Shown: positions 10,666 through 19,805 of the stretch, piece by piece
Layout: each line of letters opens with the position of its first letter
Numbering within the stretch: position 1 is the stretch's first letter
From: Lachnobacterium bovis DSM 14045
GTDB lineage: Bacteria > Bacillota > Clostridia > Lachnospirales > Lachnospiraceae
Length of the DNA: 64,000 bases
NCBI RefSeq assembly: GCF_900107245.1
Contig: NZ_FNPG01000004.1
Location: 206,226 to 270,225 of the forward strand
Direction: 5' to 3'
The notes under the pieces: generated by a model
What the model saw: the letters and a program-made list of their open reading frames with translations, nothing else
Told to the model about the DNA's origin: nothing
The model's database searches: none
Translations under genes and position numbers: made by a program

Positions 10666-12123
10666 TTAATATCTTTCGCCAATTAAATAACTATATAAAC
10701 CTTCATATCTAAATTTAGAAGCATTCCATGAAAAATCTTTAGCCATTCCTCTATCAATCATCTGATTCCATTGACGTTTTCTATCATAGAAAATATGTTT
10801 TGAGTAGTTAACAATTCCAAGCATCTCATGTGCATTATAGTTAGCAAATGAGAATCCATCTCCTGTATTTTCATATTCATTAAATGGTTGAACTGTATCC
10901 TTTAAGCCACCTGTTTCTCGCACAATAGGAACTGTACCGTATCTAAATGAAATAAGTTGTGTAAGTCCACATGGTTCAAATTGTGATGGCATTAAGAATG
11001 CATCAGCAGCTGCATAAAGTTTATGAGCCAAATCATCTGAATAGCAAATATTAGCTGAAACTCTATCTGGATATTTCCAAGCAAATTGTCTAAACATATT
11101 CTCATACTCGCCCTGACCTGTACCAATAACAACAAATTGAGTATACTCATCAACCAAATTATCCATAACACAATTAATTAAATCTAGCCCCTTTTGATCT
11201 GTCAAACGAGATATAAGACCAATCATATACATTTTTTTATCAACTTTAAGTCCTAGCATTTCTTGTAATTTGGTTTTATTAATTGATTTTTTCTTTCTGA
11301 ATGACTCTGCATCATAATTTGTAAATATTTTTGGATCAGTGGCAGGATTATATGTATTATAGTCAATACCATTAACAATTCCCTGCATGTCAAAATGTCT
11401 GGCAGCAAGTAATCCATTAAGACCCTCTCCATAATATTCTGTTTGTATTTCATTAGCATAAGAATCGCTAACTGTTGTAATGTAATCAGCATAAACCAAT
11501 CCGCCTTTTAACATATTAGCATCCTTATTAAACTCCAACTTATCAGGCGTAAACAATGATTTATCAAACCCTGTTAAATTAGCCATTGTTTTTGTATCCC
11601 AAACGCCCTGGAATTTCAGATTATGGATTGTAATGATAGATTTAATATTCCAGAAAAATGGATTTCCCATAAACTCATTTCTTAAATATACAGGAATTAA
11701 TCCTGTCTCCCAATCATGACAATGAATTAAATCTGGCTGAAAATCAATTAGAGGTAACATTGATAAAACTGCTTTGTCAAAAAATACAAACTTTTCAATA
11801 TCAAATCTGATATCTCCATATGGTGATTGACATGTAAAGAACTCCTCATTATCAATAAAATAGTATGTAACCCCATCTAACTCATACTTTAAAACGCCCA
11901 CATATTTATCGCATATATAACTACCTGCGCTCATATAAAAATGTGTAACATACTGAAACTGACTTCTGTATTCCCAAGGAATACAGCTATAATTTGGAAT
12001 TACAACTCTTATATCCCAGTTTTCTTTGTCAAATTCTTTCGGTAACGCACCGCAAACATCTGCTAATCCTCCTGTTTTAATAAATGGTACACACTCAGAT
12101 GCTGCAAAAAGTATTTTCTTCAT
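10666..12123 (-). CDS. glgA: Glycogen synthase (ADP-glucose, GT5)
   Basis: GlgA extends alpha-1,4-glucan from ADP-glucose in the cytoplasm. The protein starts MKKILFAASECVPF and carries the KTGGLADV ADP-glucose motif of the family near residue 19. The C-terminal FEPCGLTQLISFRYGTVPIVRETGGL motif lies around 380-405. The ATG at 12121-12123 has a GAGGAG site 10 bases upstream. A GTG two codons earlier has only a 4-base spacing, so the ATG is preferred (485 residues, normal length). The other glycogen genes (glgC, glgB) are not adjacent. A promoter is seen upstream at 12211-12239. Confidence 0.96.
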   Translation of the reverse strand: MKKILFAASECVPFIKTGGLADVCGALPKEFDKENWDIRVVIPNYSCIPWEYRSQFQYVTHFYMSAGSYICDKYVGVLKYELDGVTYYFIDNEEFFTCQSPYGDIRFDIEKFVFFDKAVLSMLPLIDFQPDLIHCHDWETGLIPVYLRNEFMGNPFFWNIKSIITIHNLKFQGVWDTKTMANLTGFDKSLFTPDKLEFNKDANMLKGGLVYADYITTVSDSYANEIQTEYYGEGLNGLLAARHFDMQGIVNGIDYNTYNPATDPKIFTNYDAESFRKKKSINKTKLQEMLGLKVDKKMYMIGLISRLTDQKGLDLINCVMDNLVDEYTQFVVIGTGQGEYENMFRQFAWKYPDRVSANICYSDDLAHKLYAAADAFLMPSQFEPCGLTQLISFRYGTVPIVRETGGLKDTVQPFNEYENTGDGFSFANYNAHEMLGIVNYSKHIFYDRKRQWNQMIDRGMAKDFSWNASKFRYEGLYSYLIGERY

Positions 12124-12210
12124 ACCCACTTCTCTCCTCTTTCTATTTAAAACTTAAAGTGTCATACATCTCACTCAAATATAGCATTATATTAAAGCAA
12201 AACAACCCTC

Positions 12211-12239
12211 ACTATAATAATACTCTTTTTTTAATGCAA
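12211..12239 (-). promoter_or_regulatory. Putative promoter of glgA
   Basis: Minus-strand TTGCAT and TATAGT are spaced by 17 bases, about 90 bases upstream of the glgA start. The spacing is ideal and both boxes are close to the vegetative consensus. Confidence 0.5.
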
Positions 12240-12303
12240 TTTCCATTAAAAATGTCGAATTTTCTTTGTTTTTCCGAATTTTTCGTAAGAATTTTTGCTT
12301 TTT

Positions 12304-14112
12304 CTACACTTTTCTGCGACCTTGAAACAAATAATAATAAAAACTAGTAGTTTCATGTGTCAAATGTAAATATTCAACAATAGATGTCGACTGGTATTCT
12401 TTATAATATTCATTAAAATTTGCCTTAAATAAATAACCCAAAACATTTATACAAGATTTTGACATTTTATCTGAATCTTTAGTATTTGTAAACTTATCTT
12501 TATTGTTTTGTATTGCTTCTTTTGAAGGTAAAAAAGTAATAATTTTTCCACTATGAGTTCCTATTGCAGAAACAACATCCCCTTTTATTTCGTAGCTTAT
12601 TAATTCATGGTTCTTAGCAAACTTCTTTAAATTGTTTAGTTCTTCATTTTTTGACCAAAACATTATTTTATTATATTTTAATCCAATACCATTAAAATAT
12701 GCCGTTTTTTTAACTTCAATATTGTTTTTTACAAGTTCAGCTGTACCAATTTGTGCTAAATATCCGCCTAGTGAATGTCCTGTTATATAAATGTTTGTAT
12801 TAGGAAACATTTTCGCAACTCGAAGAGCATATTTTTTAGCTTCAGTTTCCTCTGAATGATAATTCAACATTCCAACTCCTACTATATTATTTATCCATTC
12901 ACCATAAGCATCATCAGTTCCTCTAAATGCAATTACAATATTGTTTCCATTTTTAAATGTTGTAGCACTAAATTTAGAATCAATCATTGTTTCTTTATTT
13001 TCGTAATCAACTATTTGCCATTTAGTCGAAATTCCATTATCCATTCCATTAGTATCTATACTACCTGCATTTAAAAAATAAATCTTTTCTCCGCCTTCAC
13101 CTGGACGTTGTCCAATATCAGATGCTTTATACATAGATCCAATAAATCTACTTCCATCTTCGTAACTTAAGCCTGCAAAAATTGCCAAATCTCTATCACA
13201 TACATCCCACTCAAACGGATGTGAATCCTGACAATTTATTAATCCATCTCCGTCTTCATCCTCATTTGCTTTAAGACTATCTGCTTTTTGAAGTCGAGAT
13301 GCATTATTTTTACTATTATTAACACCCACTTTACTTTCATTTATGGAATTAATTGAATTATTAGATGCATTATCTATATCACTATTATCAAGATCTGTTC
13401 CATTTTTTATCTCGTCTGAATTCTTGATACCATCATTATCACTGTCAAGTTCCCCATCTGGTGTCTTTCCATCAGTCTTTGCTTTATTTGGATCTAGATT
13501 TGATGTTATTAATTCAGTGTAATCATCAATGCCATCATGATCTGTATCTGGATTATTTTTATCTAAATGATAATAATCTTCTAAATAATTTATCACACCG
13601 TCTCCATCTGAATCATTCTTGTCAATTAATAGTTTATCAATATTTGCACCCTGAGTTGATGCAAAAATAAATCTGACATCTTCTTTGCCATTTTTCTTAA
13701 ATATCAAAATATTTTTTCCCATTGTCATTGAAGGTTTGTTAATGACAAAAGTCTTTTTGTTTGTTATAACTTCACCTTTGTCTAATAGAATTCCTACGTC
13801 ATCTCTTATTTCGTAACTTAACTTTTCATTCTTCTTTAATGATTTATTTAACTGACCTTTTATAGAATCACAATTATCCGTTTCAAGTAAAAACAAATCA
13901 TACTCTTTTAAATATTTCATTTGGCCTAATCTGACCTCATATCCCTGCTTGGCAATTTTACCTTGAGAAATTTGTTTATCTTTCGTAGTATTTTTTGCCT
14001 CAACAACTTTTGTTTGGAATGGATTATATTTCAAATTTGGACTAATCAATCCTCCACTTTCTCCCAAAAATAATGAAAACATTAAAATTGAACATATAAC
14101 TTTTTTCTTCAT
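12304..14112 (-). CDS. Secreted class 3 lipase with calcium-binding repeats
   Basis: A 602-residue exported protein with an N-terminal signal sequence (MKKKVICSILMFSLFLG). Residues 165-250 hold several aspartate-rich DxDxDGxxD repeats like those of thrombospondin type 3 and EF-hand/dockerin motifs; one more isolated repeat (EDEDGDGLINCQD) sits near 285. The C-terminal half is an alpha/beta hydrolase of the class 3 lipase type: FRGTDD oxyanion region near 397 and the nucleophile elbow TGHSLGG with Ser447. The calcium repeats lie between an N-terminal beta-type domain and the catalytic part, suggesting a Ca-rigidified spacer. A role on extracellular lipids or esters is likely, but the substrate is unknown. 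No wall-anchor motif was seen. Confidence 0.85.
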   Translation of the reverse strand: MKKKVICSILMFSLFLGESGGLISPNLKYNPFQTKVVEAKNTTKDKQISQGKIAKQGYEVRLGQMKYLKEYDLFLLETDNCDSIKGQLNKSLKKNEKLSYEIRDDVGILLDKGEVITNKKTFVINKPSMTMGKNILIFKKNGKEDVRFIFASTQGANIDKLLIDKNDSDGDGVINYLEDYYHLDKNNPDTDHDGIDDYTELITSNLDPNKAKTDGKTPDGELDSDNDGIKNSDEIKNGTDLDNSDIDNASNNSINSINESKVGVNNSKNNASRLQKADSLKANEDEDGDGLINCQDSHPFEWDVCDRDLAIFAGLSYEDGSRFIGSMYKASDIGQRPGEGGEKIYFLNAGSIDTNGMDNGISTKWQIVDYENKETMIDSKFSATTFKNGNNIVIAFRGTDDAYGEWINNIVGVGMLNYHSEETEAKKYALRVAKMFPNTNIYITGHSLGGYLAQIGTAELVKNNIEVKKTAYFNGIGLKYNKIMFWSKNEELNNLKKFAKNHELISYEIKGDVVSAIGTHSGKIITFLPSKEAIQNNKDKFTNTKDSDKMSKSCINVLGYLFKANFNEYYKEYQSTSIVEYLHLTHETTSFYYYLFQGRRKV

Positions 14113-14246
14113 AGCTTCTCCCTTCTAGCTATCATATATTAATTAAATATATGACACATTTAATGTCCATCAACTGTCATAATAATCAACGTTTTAAACA
14201 ATTGTACGAATTGATGCTATAATCTGATTATATTTTACAATTGTAT

Positions 14247-15695
14247 TTATATATTTTCAATAAAAACTTTCAAAATTTTATCTATTGGCGATAAACTTTT
14301 TCCTCCACCATCAGTTCCCTCAAAATATTTTTTACTAGCTGTTTCAAAAACAACGTAAATATTATTTTCACCATCTACATCAATTGATTCTGAGCCAGGT
14401 GGCATTTCAATGTCCAAAACTAATTTTTTAGGATTCGCAGCCATTTCAGCAATATTATTGTAAATTTTCAAATGAGATCCAATTGTTCTTCCATAAGAAG
14501 TACTTAAGACAACCTTTCCTTTATCTGTAAATGCAATTCCTTGTACCTGAGGTGGAATCAAATAACTATTTAGTGTTTTCAATGCATTTCCATTATAATA
14601 ATATGCATACAATTTTGAATTTAAAAAAACATTATGAGTAACTATCCACAATCGTCCAGCATGATATGTTATGCTTGATGGAGTATTTACAACTTTATAT
14701 TTATCAACTATTTTAGATGCATTTATTGTTTTTCCCTTTTTAGTAGTTGCCATTAATTTAATAAAATCATATGAAATTCTTTCTATCGCCATATCATGAG
14801 AATTACAAATCCACACATTATCTCCATCAAATGCAATTCCACCTAAATGACTGTTAGGATCCATTCCTAGTGTTACTAAATATTCCATGCTGTTCTTATC
14901 AAACACAAATAATGAACCCATTTTATTTTTTTCTCCGGAATATGCTGTCACTAAAATATAGTCATTAGTTATACAAATTCCTTGTGGAATTTGAAATTTA
15001 CTATCAATATAATTGTTTTTATAGTCATATTTTCTAGTATCTGGCATGCCTGGTATTTTGATTGGTAACAAAGAATAATCACAATATTTCAACCATTCTT
15101 TACTAGAATCATCAAAAATAGATGACTTATATGGAAAATTTTGAATATTTTTTTCGTTGTCTATTTCAAAAGTCCATTTTGCATACAATGTCATATTATC
15201 AGGCATCTCTTTATTTATTATGTCAACTTTATGTGTAAAATCTAAATCTGAATACCAGCCTTCAAATTTATAATTATTACATGTAGCAGGTTTCAACTCA
15301 TATGGGCATTGTGAACGTTTAATTTTCTTGTAATTTAACAACGAATTATCACCTCTACCCAATTTGTAATTTATTTTAATATATTTAGTTTTTTTATTTG
15401 ATTTTGGAACATTATCTAGCTCCTGTTTTTTAGGCATAATGGTAACACATTTACCTTTTTTTGAATTGCTTCTATACTGTCTTGCAACATTATTTATAGA
15501 ATCAAAACTTATATAATCTTTTTTTGTAACAAAAGCAGAGACTGTAGAACCAGTCTCTGCTTTTAATATAAGAACTCCTAAAACACATATTATAAAACAT
15601 ATAATAAGCATTATTCTATTTCGATTTATTTTTTTTATATAAATCTTAATATTCGTATTTTTTATGTCTAATAAATTACAAACTACTCTCTTCAA
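14247..15695 (-). CDS. Membrane-anchored protein with InlB-type repeat and beta-propeller-like domain
   Basis: A 482-residue protein with a basic N-terminus and one hydrophobic segment at about 28-44, which acts as signal or anchor. Residues 107-176 match the InlB/Listeria-Bacteroides repeat (the FEGWYSD...LYAKW pattern). Residues 200-480 contain repeated short strands of the kind IPQGICITNDYILVTAY and GIAFDGDNVWICN, resembling an NHL or six-bladed propeller. The chosen start is a TTG at 15693-15695 that overlaps the end of the EF-G-like gene by 20 bases. There is no strong ribosome site, so translational coupling or a downstream ATG at residue 29 are both possible. Function is unknown; surface binding is the best guess. 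Confidence 0.7.
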   Translation of the reverse strand: MKRVVCNLLDIKNTNIKIYIKKINRNRIMLIICFIICVLGVLILKAETGSTVSAFVTKKDYISFDSINNVARQYRSNSKKGKCVTIMPKKQELDNVPKSNKKTKYIKINYKLGRGDNSLLNYKKIKRSQCPYELKPATCNNYKFEGWYSDLDFTHKVDIINKEMPDNMTLYAKWTFEIDNEKNIQNFPYKSSIFDDSSKEWLKYCDYSLLPIKIPGMPDTRKYDYKNNYIDSKFQIPQGICITNDYILVTAYSGEKNKMGSLFVFDKNSMEYLVTLGMDPNSHLGGIAFDGDNVWICNSHDMAIERISYDFIKLMATTKKGKTINASKIVDKYKVVNTPSSITYHAGRLWIVTHNVFLNSKLYAYYYNGNALKTLNSYLIPPQVQGIAFTDKGKVVLSTSYGRTIGSHLKIYNNIAEMAANPKKLVLDIEMPPGSESIDVDGENNIYVVFETASKKYFEGTDGGGKSLSPIDKILKVFIENI

Positions 15696-17769
15696 GTTTA
15701 CTCTTTCTTTCTTCTATCTGTTTATTTGCCACTTCATCTGCTGCCTGCTGATATCTCGCAAATTCATATGAAAATTCTCCGGCACCGCCTGTCATTGAAC
15801 GAAGGACTGCACCATAGCCATACAACTCTAATGCAGGAACATCTACTTCAATGTCAGTATATCCTGCTATTTCTGAAGGATTCATGCCCATTACTCTTGA
15901 ACGTCTCTTATTTAAATCGCCCATAACATCTCCTGTGTAAGCATCTGGAACCGTTACTATCATTTTATTTATTGGTTCAAGGAGTACAGGTTTAGCAGCT
16001 AAAATTCCTTTTTTCAATGCTTGTTTAGCAGCTATCTTAAATGCCATCTCAGAAGAATCTACTGGATGATATGAACCGTCATATAAAGTTGCTTTAATTC
16101 CTAATACTGGATAAGCAGCCAATGGGCCTTTCTTTACCCCCTCAGCAATACCTTTTTCAACCGCTGGGAAGAAGTTCTTTGGAACTGCTCCTCCTACAAC
16201 ACACTGTTCAAAAATGTACGCTTTACTTTCGTCACCAGATGGTTCAAATTTCATTTTAACATGACCATATTGTCCATGACCACCTGATTGCTTTTTATAT
16301 TTAAATTCAACATCAGAGCTCTTTCTAATAGTTTCTCTAAAAGCAATTTTAGGTTTTGTCAACTCAATTTCGACTTTATACCTTTCTTCTAAAAGTGATT
16401 TAACCACCTCTAAATGTAAATCTCCAATTCCGTACAACAATGTCTGAGAATTTTCACTATCATTTACATTTTTTAATGTACAATCTTCCGTTAAAATCTT
16501 TTGCAATGCTTGCGAAATCTTATCTTCATCACCTTTGTTTATAGCCTTATAGCGTCTAGCTGTATAAGGTTTAGATAATGACGTCCTTAAAAATGCAACT
16601 GGAGCAGTTTTTGTAGATAAGGAATCTGTAGTAAGTGTTTTCTGCAATTTAGCAAACGCACCAATATCACCTGCATGCAATTCTTTTACTTCCTCAACCT
16701 TATTTCCTCTTAAAACATAAAGCTTTCCTACTTTTTCTTCAAAATCTCTATGGTAATTATACAAAACATCATCTGTCTTTATTACGCCTGAATTAACTTT
16801 AACAAGCGAATATTTACCAATAAATGGATCAACTATTGTTTTAAAAACATATGCTGTTTTTGGCTTTGAAAAATCATAATCAGCATCATACACTTCATTT
16901 GTCTTTGTGTAGATACCTGCACATTTTCTTTTGTCTGGCGATGGGAAATATTTAACGATATCAGTTAACAACGTATACATACCTCTTGCCAAAACATTTG
17001 ATCCCATCATTACTGGCACAATAGAACCGTCTATAACATTAACTCGAAGAGCCTGTCTAATTTCATCTTCTGAAAAATCTTCACCATTAAAGTATCTTTC
17101 CATAAACTCTTCGCTTGTCTCAGCAACAGATTCCATCAATGCATCTCTACATATTGATAAATTGTTCTTTGAATATTCTGGAACTTCAACTCTATCTACT
17201 TCGCCCTTGTCATTCCATTTTTTTCCTACTTGCTGAATAACATTTACATAGCCAACAAATTGCTCATTTTCTCTAATTGGAAGATGGAATGGAGCAATCT
17301 TTTTGCCATATAAATCCTGTAAATCCTGCACGACCTGTCTATAACTTGCATTATCTATATCCATATCTGTAACAAAAAACATACGTGGTAAATTATATTT
17401 TTCACATAAATTCCATGCTTTTTTTGTTCCTGTCTCAACTCCAGCTTTACCTGAAACAACAATGACTGCTGCATCTGCAACTGAAACTGCTTCCTCAACT
17501 TCTCCTACGAAATCAAAATATCCTGGTGTATCTAATATATTGATTTTACAATCTTGCCATGGAATTGGTATCAAAGAAGTTTTAATTGAAAATCCCCTTT
17601 TCATTTCTTCCTTATCATAATCACTAATTGTATTTTTATCTTCTACTTTTCCCATACGATTAGTGAGCTTTGCCAGGTAAGCCATTGCCTCAACCAATGA
17701 ACTTTTTCCAGAAGCACCGTGACCTAGCAGTACAACATTTCTGATTTTGTCTGTAGTATAAACATTCAT
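15676..17769 (-). CDS. EF-G-like ribosomal GTPase (FusA2 type)
   Basis: A 697-residue protein with the full EF-G layout: G domain with P-loop GHGASGKSS near residue 17 and DTPGYFD switch II near 80, then domains II to V. The P-loop has GHGASGKSS where canonical EF-G has AHIDAGKTT, which places it in the EF-G-like or EF-G-2 paralogue group rather than the essential FusA. It stands apart from rpsL/rpsG/tuf, which supports that. Its precise job (recycling, stress, or ribosome state control) is not settled for the group. A GGAGG site precedes the ATG. It is co-directional and overlapping with the propeller gene downstream. Confidence 0.88.
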   Translation of the reverse strand: MNVYTTDKIRNVVLLGHGASGKSSLVEAMAYLAKLTNRMGKVEDKNTISDYDKEEMKRGFSIKTSLIPIPWQDCKINILDTPGYFDFVGEVEEAVSVADAAVIVVSGKAGVETGTKKAWNLCEKYNLPRMFFVTDMDIDNASYRQVVQDLQDLYGKKIAPFHLPIRENEQFVGYVNVIQQVGKKWNDKGEVDRVEVPEYSKNNLSICRDALMESVAETSEEFMERYFNGEDFSEDEIRQALRVNVIDGSIVPVMMGSNVLARGMYTLLTDIVKYFPSPDKRKCAGIYTKTNEVYDADYDFSKPKTAYVFKTIVDPFIGKYSLVKVNSGVIKTDDVLYNYHRDFEEKVGKLYVLRGNKVEEVKELHAGDIGAFAKLQKTLTTDSLSTKTAPVAFLRTSLSKPYTARRYKAINKGDEDKISQALQKILTEDCTLKNVNDSENSQTLLYGIGDLHLEVVKSLLEERYKVEIELTKPKIAFRETIRKSSDVEFKYKKQSGGHGQYGHVKMKFEPSGDESKAYIFEQCVVGGAVPKNFFPAVEKGIAEGVKKGPLAAYPVLGIKATLYDGSYHPVDSSEMAFKIAAKQALKKGILAAKPVLLEPINKMIVTVPDAYTGDVMGDLNKRRSRVMGMNPSEIAGYTDIEVDVPALELYGYGAVLRSMTGGAGEFSYEFARYQQAADEVANKQIEERKSKLEESSL

Positions 17770-17829
17770 CTAACATTCCTCCTGCTTGATTCCGTATTAT
17801 TAATTTTCATAAACTCTTTATATAGTTAT

Positions 17830-17858
17830 ATTGTACTAATATCAATTAAAATTTACAA
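17830..17858 (-). promoter_or_regulatory. Putative promoter of the EF-G-like gene
   Basis: Minus-strand TTGTAA and TACAAT are spaced by 17 bases and lie 61 bases upstream of the start codon. The rest of 17770-18152 is AT-rich and shows no further gene or recognisable RNA. Confidence 0.4.
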
Positions 17859-18152
17859 TACTTTTATGCACTTTTTTCAAAATATTTTGCGATTTTTATT
17901 GTCCGCTAATAGCGAACAGTTGTGTATGAAGTACAGATTTTTTATATTTATTTTATCATTTTATAAAGTTTTTAGGATTAAACTATCATTTCATTGTACT
18001 CACGACACAAAAACTTTGTTTTTTTTTGGATTCATTAGATATTTTATAGATAAATTTTAATGTTAAAATAAAACTATAAAGAGGAAAGAAATTACTTACA
18101 ACATTTTTTAAAAGTATTAACAAAACCAAAGCTATTTTTAGGAGGCGATTTT

Positions 18153-18302
18153 ATGACAGTACTATACTCTTCTTTTAATTATGAGCCAACAAAAAAAATT
18201 ACACCTGATTGGGAACGTAGCGAAAGATTACAATTCTGTGATCAGGGCATTAGAAAAAGTATAATGAAAAAAGCTATAAAATTGGCTCGTAAAACAAAAT
18301 AA
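18153..18302 (+). CDS. 49-residue basic protein of unknown function
   Basis: A short plus-strand gene, isolated between two minus-strand genes. It starts with ATG seven bases after a perfect GGAGG (18141-18145) and is followed within 15 bases by a strong terminator, which together argue that it is real. The product begins MTVLYSSFNYEP and ends in a lysine/arginine-rich helix (KKAIKLARKTK). It has one tryptophan and one cysteine and no membrane segment. I do not recognise it. A small DNA-, RNA- or ribosome-binding protein would fit its charge, but that is a guess. Confidence 0.7.
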   Translation: MTVLYSSFNYEPTKKITPDWERSERLQFCDQGIRKSIMKKAIKLARKTK

Positions 18303-18314
18303 ATAATATATTTT

Positions 18315-18376
18315 ATCCCCACTTGTATATGTGATGTTATTATTGAAACATTTTCATATATACAGTGGGGATTTTT
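18315..18376 (+). terminator. Terminator of the 49-residue gene
   Basis: The arms ATCCCCAC and GTGGGGAT, extended by imperfect TATATG/CATATA pairing, are followed by TTTTTATTT on the plus strand. Confidence 0.8.
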
Positions 18377-18393
18377 ATTTGAAATATTAATAC

Positions 18394-19746
18394 TTATTGA
18401 TGTCTTTCAATTTCAAATTTAGTTAATTCAAAATCTACTTTAAAAGCTGCATCTTCTGGTAATCCAACTTGTTTTTTCAAAATAGACAATTGAATATCAA
18501 CACTATCTATTTGTATTTGATTTGGCAAAATAATACCCTTTTTTCCTTCTTTAGAAGTAATAATAACGCCATATTTTTTTACATCTAGTTCTTCTAAAGA
18601 ATCAACACTTTTTTCTTTTTTGATTACGTCGATTACAAACGAAAGATTCTTTATTTCCTTTGCAGTAACTGGCATAAATCTAACATCTCTTGTTGCTGCA
18701 TTAATCGCATTTGCGACCACTTCATGTGCAATGTCTTTTTGAATTGGTGTAAAAGAGCCAATACAACCTCTTATATTATCATTGTTATAAATAGAGACAA
18801 ACACTGCTGCCTTTTCTTTATATAACTCTGATTCTCCATTTATTAACTCTTCTGCTAATACAATATCTTTAGTTTGTAAAAATGTTTCAACAGCATTACG
18901 CGCCAATTTAATGCACTCATCTTCTTTTTCGTATTTCGATTCATCTTTTACAATTATATCAGAACTACCATCTTGATTAGCTTGTATACTTGCAACTAAA
19001 TAACCAACCTCAAATGGATTTTCAAAATTAATCACATCCGTCTTTAATGTGTTATTTTTTTCACCATTTAAATCTCCAAACGTTCCATTAAGCATTGCAA
19101 GTGCCTTTGCAATATCAAACTGTAAAAATGTATCCTGTAATTCTTCTTTAAAAATATCATTTGGATTATTTTCTAAAATATCTATAAATTCTTTTGTAAA
19201 ATCAGCATCTCTACCCGTATCACATGCTGCTATACAAACCACTTTTCTATCTAATTCATCAGCTGCCCTTTTTATAATTTTACCCATTGTATAATGATCA
19301 TTTAATGATAAATTAGATAATCCAATATTCACAATGTTGAATTCTACATATTTTTGAGCCAAAAAATAAAGCATAATAATTGTTGCATAATCAATTTTTG
19401 CATAATCAGCCTTATCTAGTCCACCAGGAAAAGCAAAATTTTTAGCTATCTTGTCAATATTTTTTTGCAATTTTATATCATATTCTGCAGTAAAATCTAT
19501 TTCTTTTGCACCAAATTCTGACAAATCACCTGATTTTTTCCCTTTTGAAAACATATGAATATAATCTGAATAATATGGAGCCTTATCTGAAATAATAACA
19601 ACAGTTTCAGGCTTTATTTGTGCAATTTCATCCATTACATTTGAAATAGCTCTTATAGTTGACTCTAGCTTAACCTCTTCACCTTTTCCTATCTGTGGAA
19701 TCATCATAGGTGGATGAGGTAATATATAATTTTTTATAACTGACAT
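18394..19746 (-). CDS. AMMECR1-MEMO fusion (AmmeMemoRadiSam system A), MEMO half with lost metal ligands
   Basis: This 450-residue protein joins two conserved domains of unknown biochemical role. Residues 1-255 resemble the class III extradiol dioxygenase/MEMO fold; the first ligand region YILPHPPMMIP with His11 is intact. Residues 270-450 are an AMMECR1 domain with the hallmark NIRGCIG at 325-330. In MEMO-type relatives the second His lies in a DHG motif and a third in an SGDxSH motif. Here these positions read DYA (Tyr120) and CDTGRD (Arg179), so the metal site appears broken. The radical SAM partner of the system is not beside it. The start codon is the first ATG; pyrC lies 59 bases upstream in the same direction. 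Confidence 0.85.
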   Translation of the reverse strand: MSVIKNYILPHPPMMIPQIGKGEEVKLESTIRAISNVMDEIAQIKPETVVIISDKAPYYSDYIHMFSKGKKSGDLSEFGAKEIDFTAEYDIKLQKNIDKIAKNFAFPGGLDKADYAKIDYATIIMLYFLAQKYVEFNIVNIGLSNLSLNDHYTMGKIIKRAADELDRKVVCIAACDTGRDADFTKEFIDILENNPNDIFKEELQDTFLQFDIAKALAMLNGTFGDLNGEKNNTLKTDVINFENPFEVGYLVASIQANQDGSSDIIVKDESKYEKEDECIKLARNAVETFLQTKDIVLAEELINGESELYKEKAAVFVSIYNNDNIRGCIGSFTPIQKDIAHEVVANAINAATRDVRFMPVTAKEIKNLSFVIDVIKKEKSVDSLEELDVKKYGVIITSKEGKKGIILPNQIQIDSVDIQLSILKKQVGLPEDAAFKVDFELTKFEIERHQ

Positions 19747-19805
19747 TAAAAATCTCCTTAATTATTTATAACATATTATTATTGCAGATTTTTGGTTTAT
19801 AGTTT

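Noticed and set aside
11253..11492. A minus-strand frame inside glgA
   Set aside because: It is an out-of-frame overlap in a conserved gene without independent start signals.
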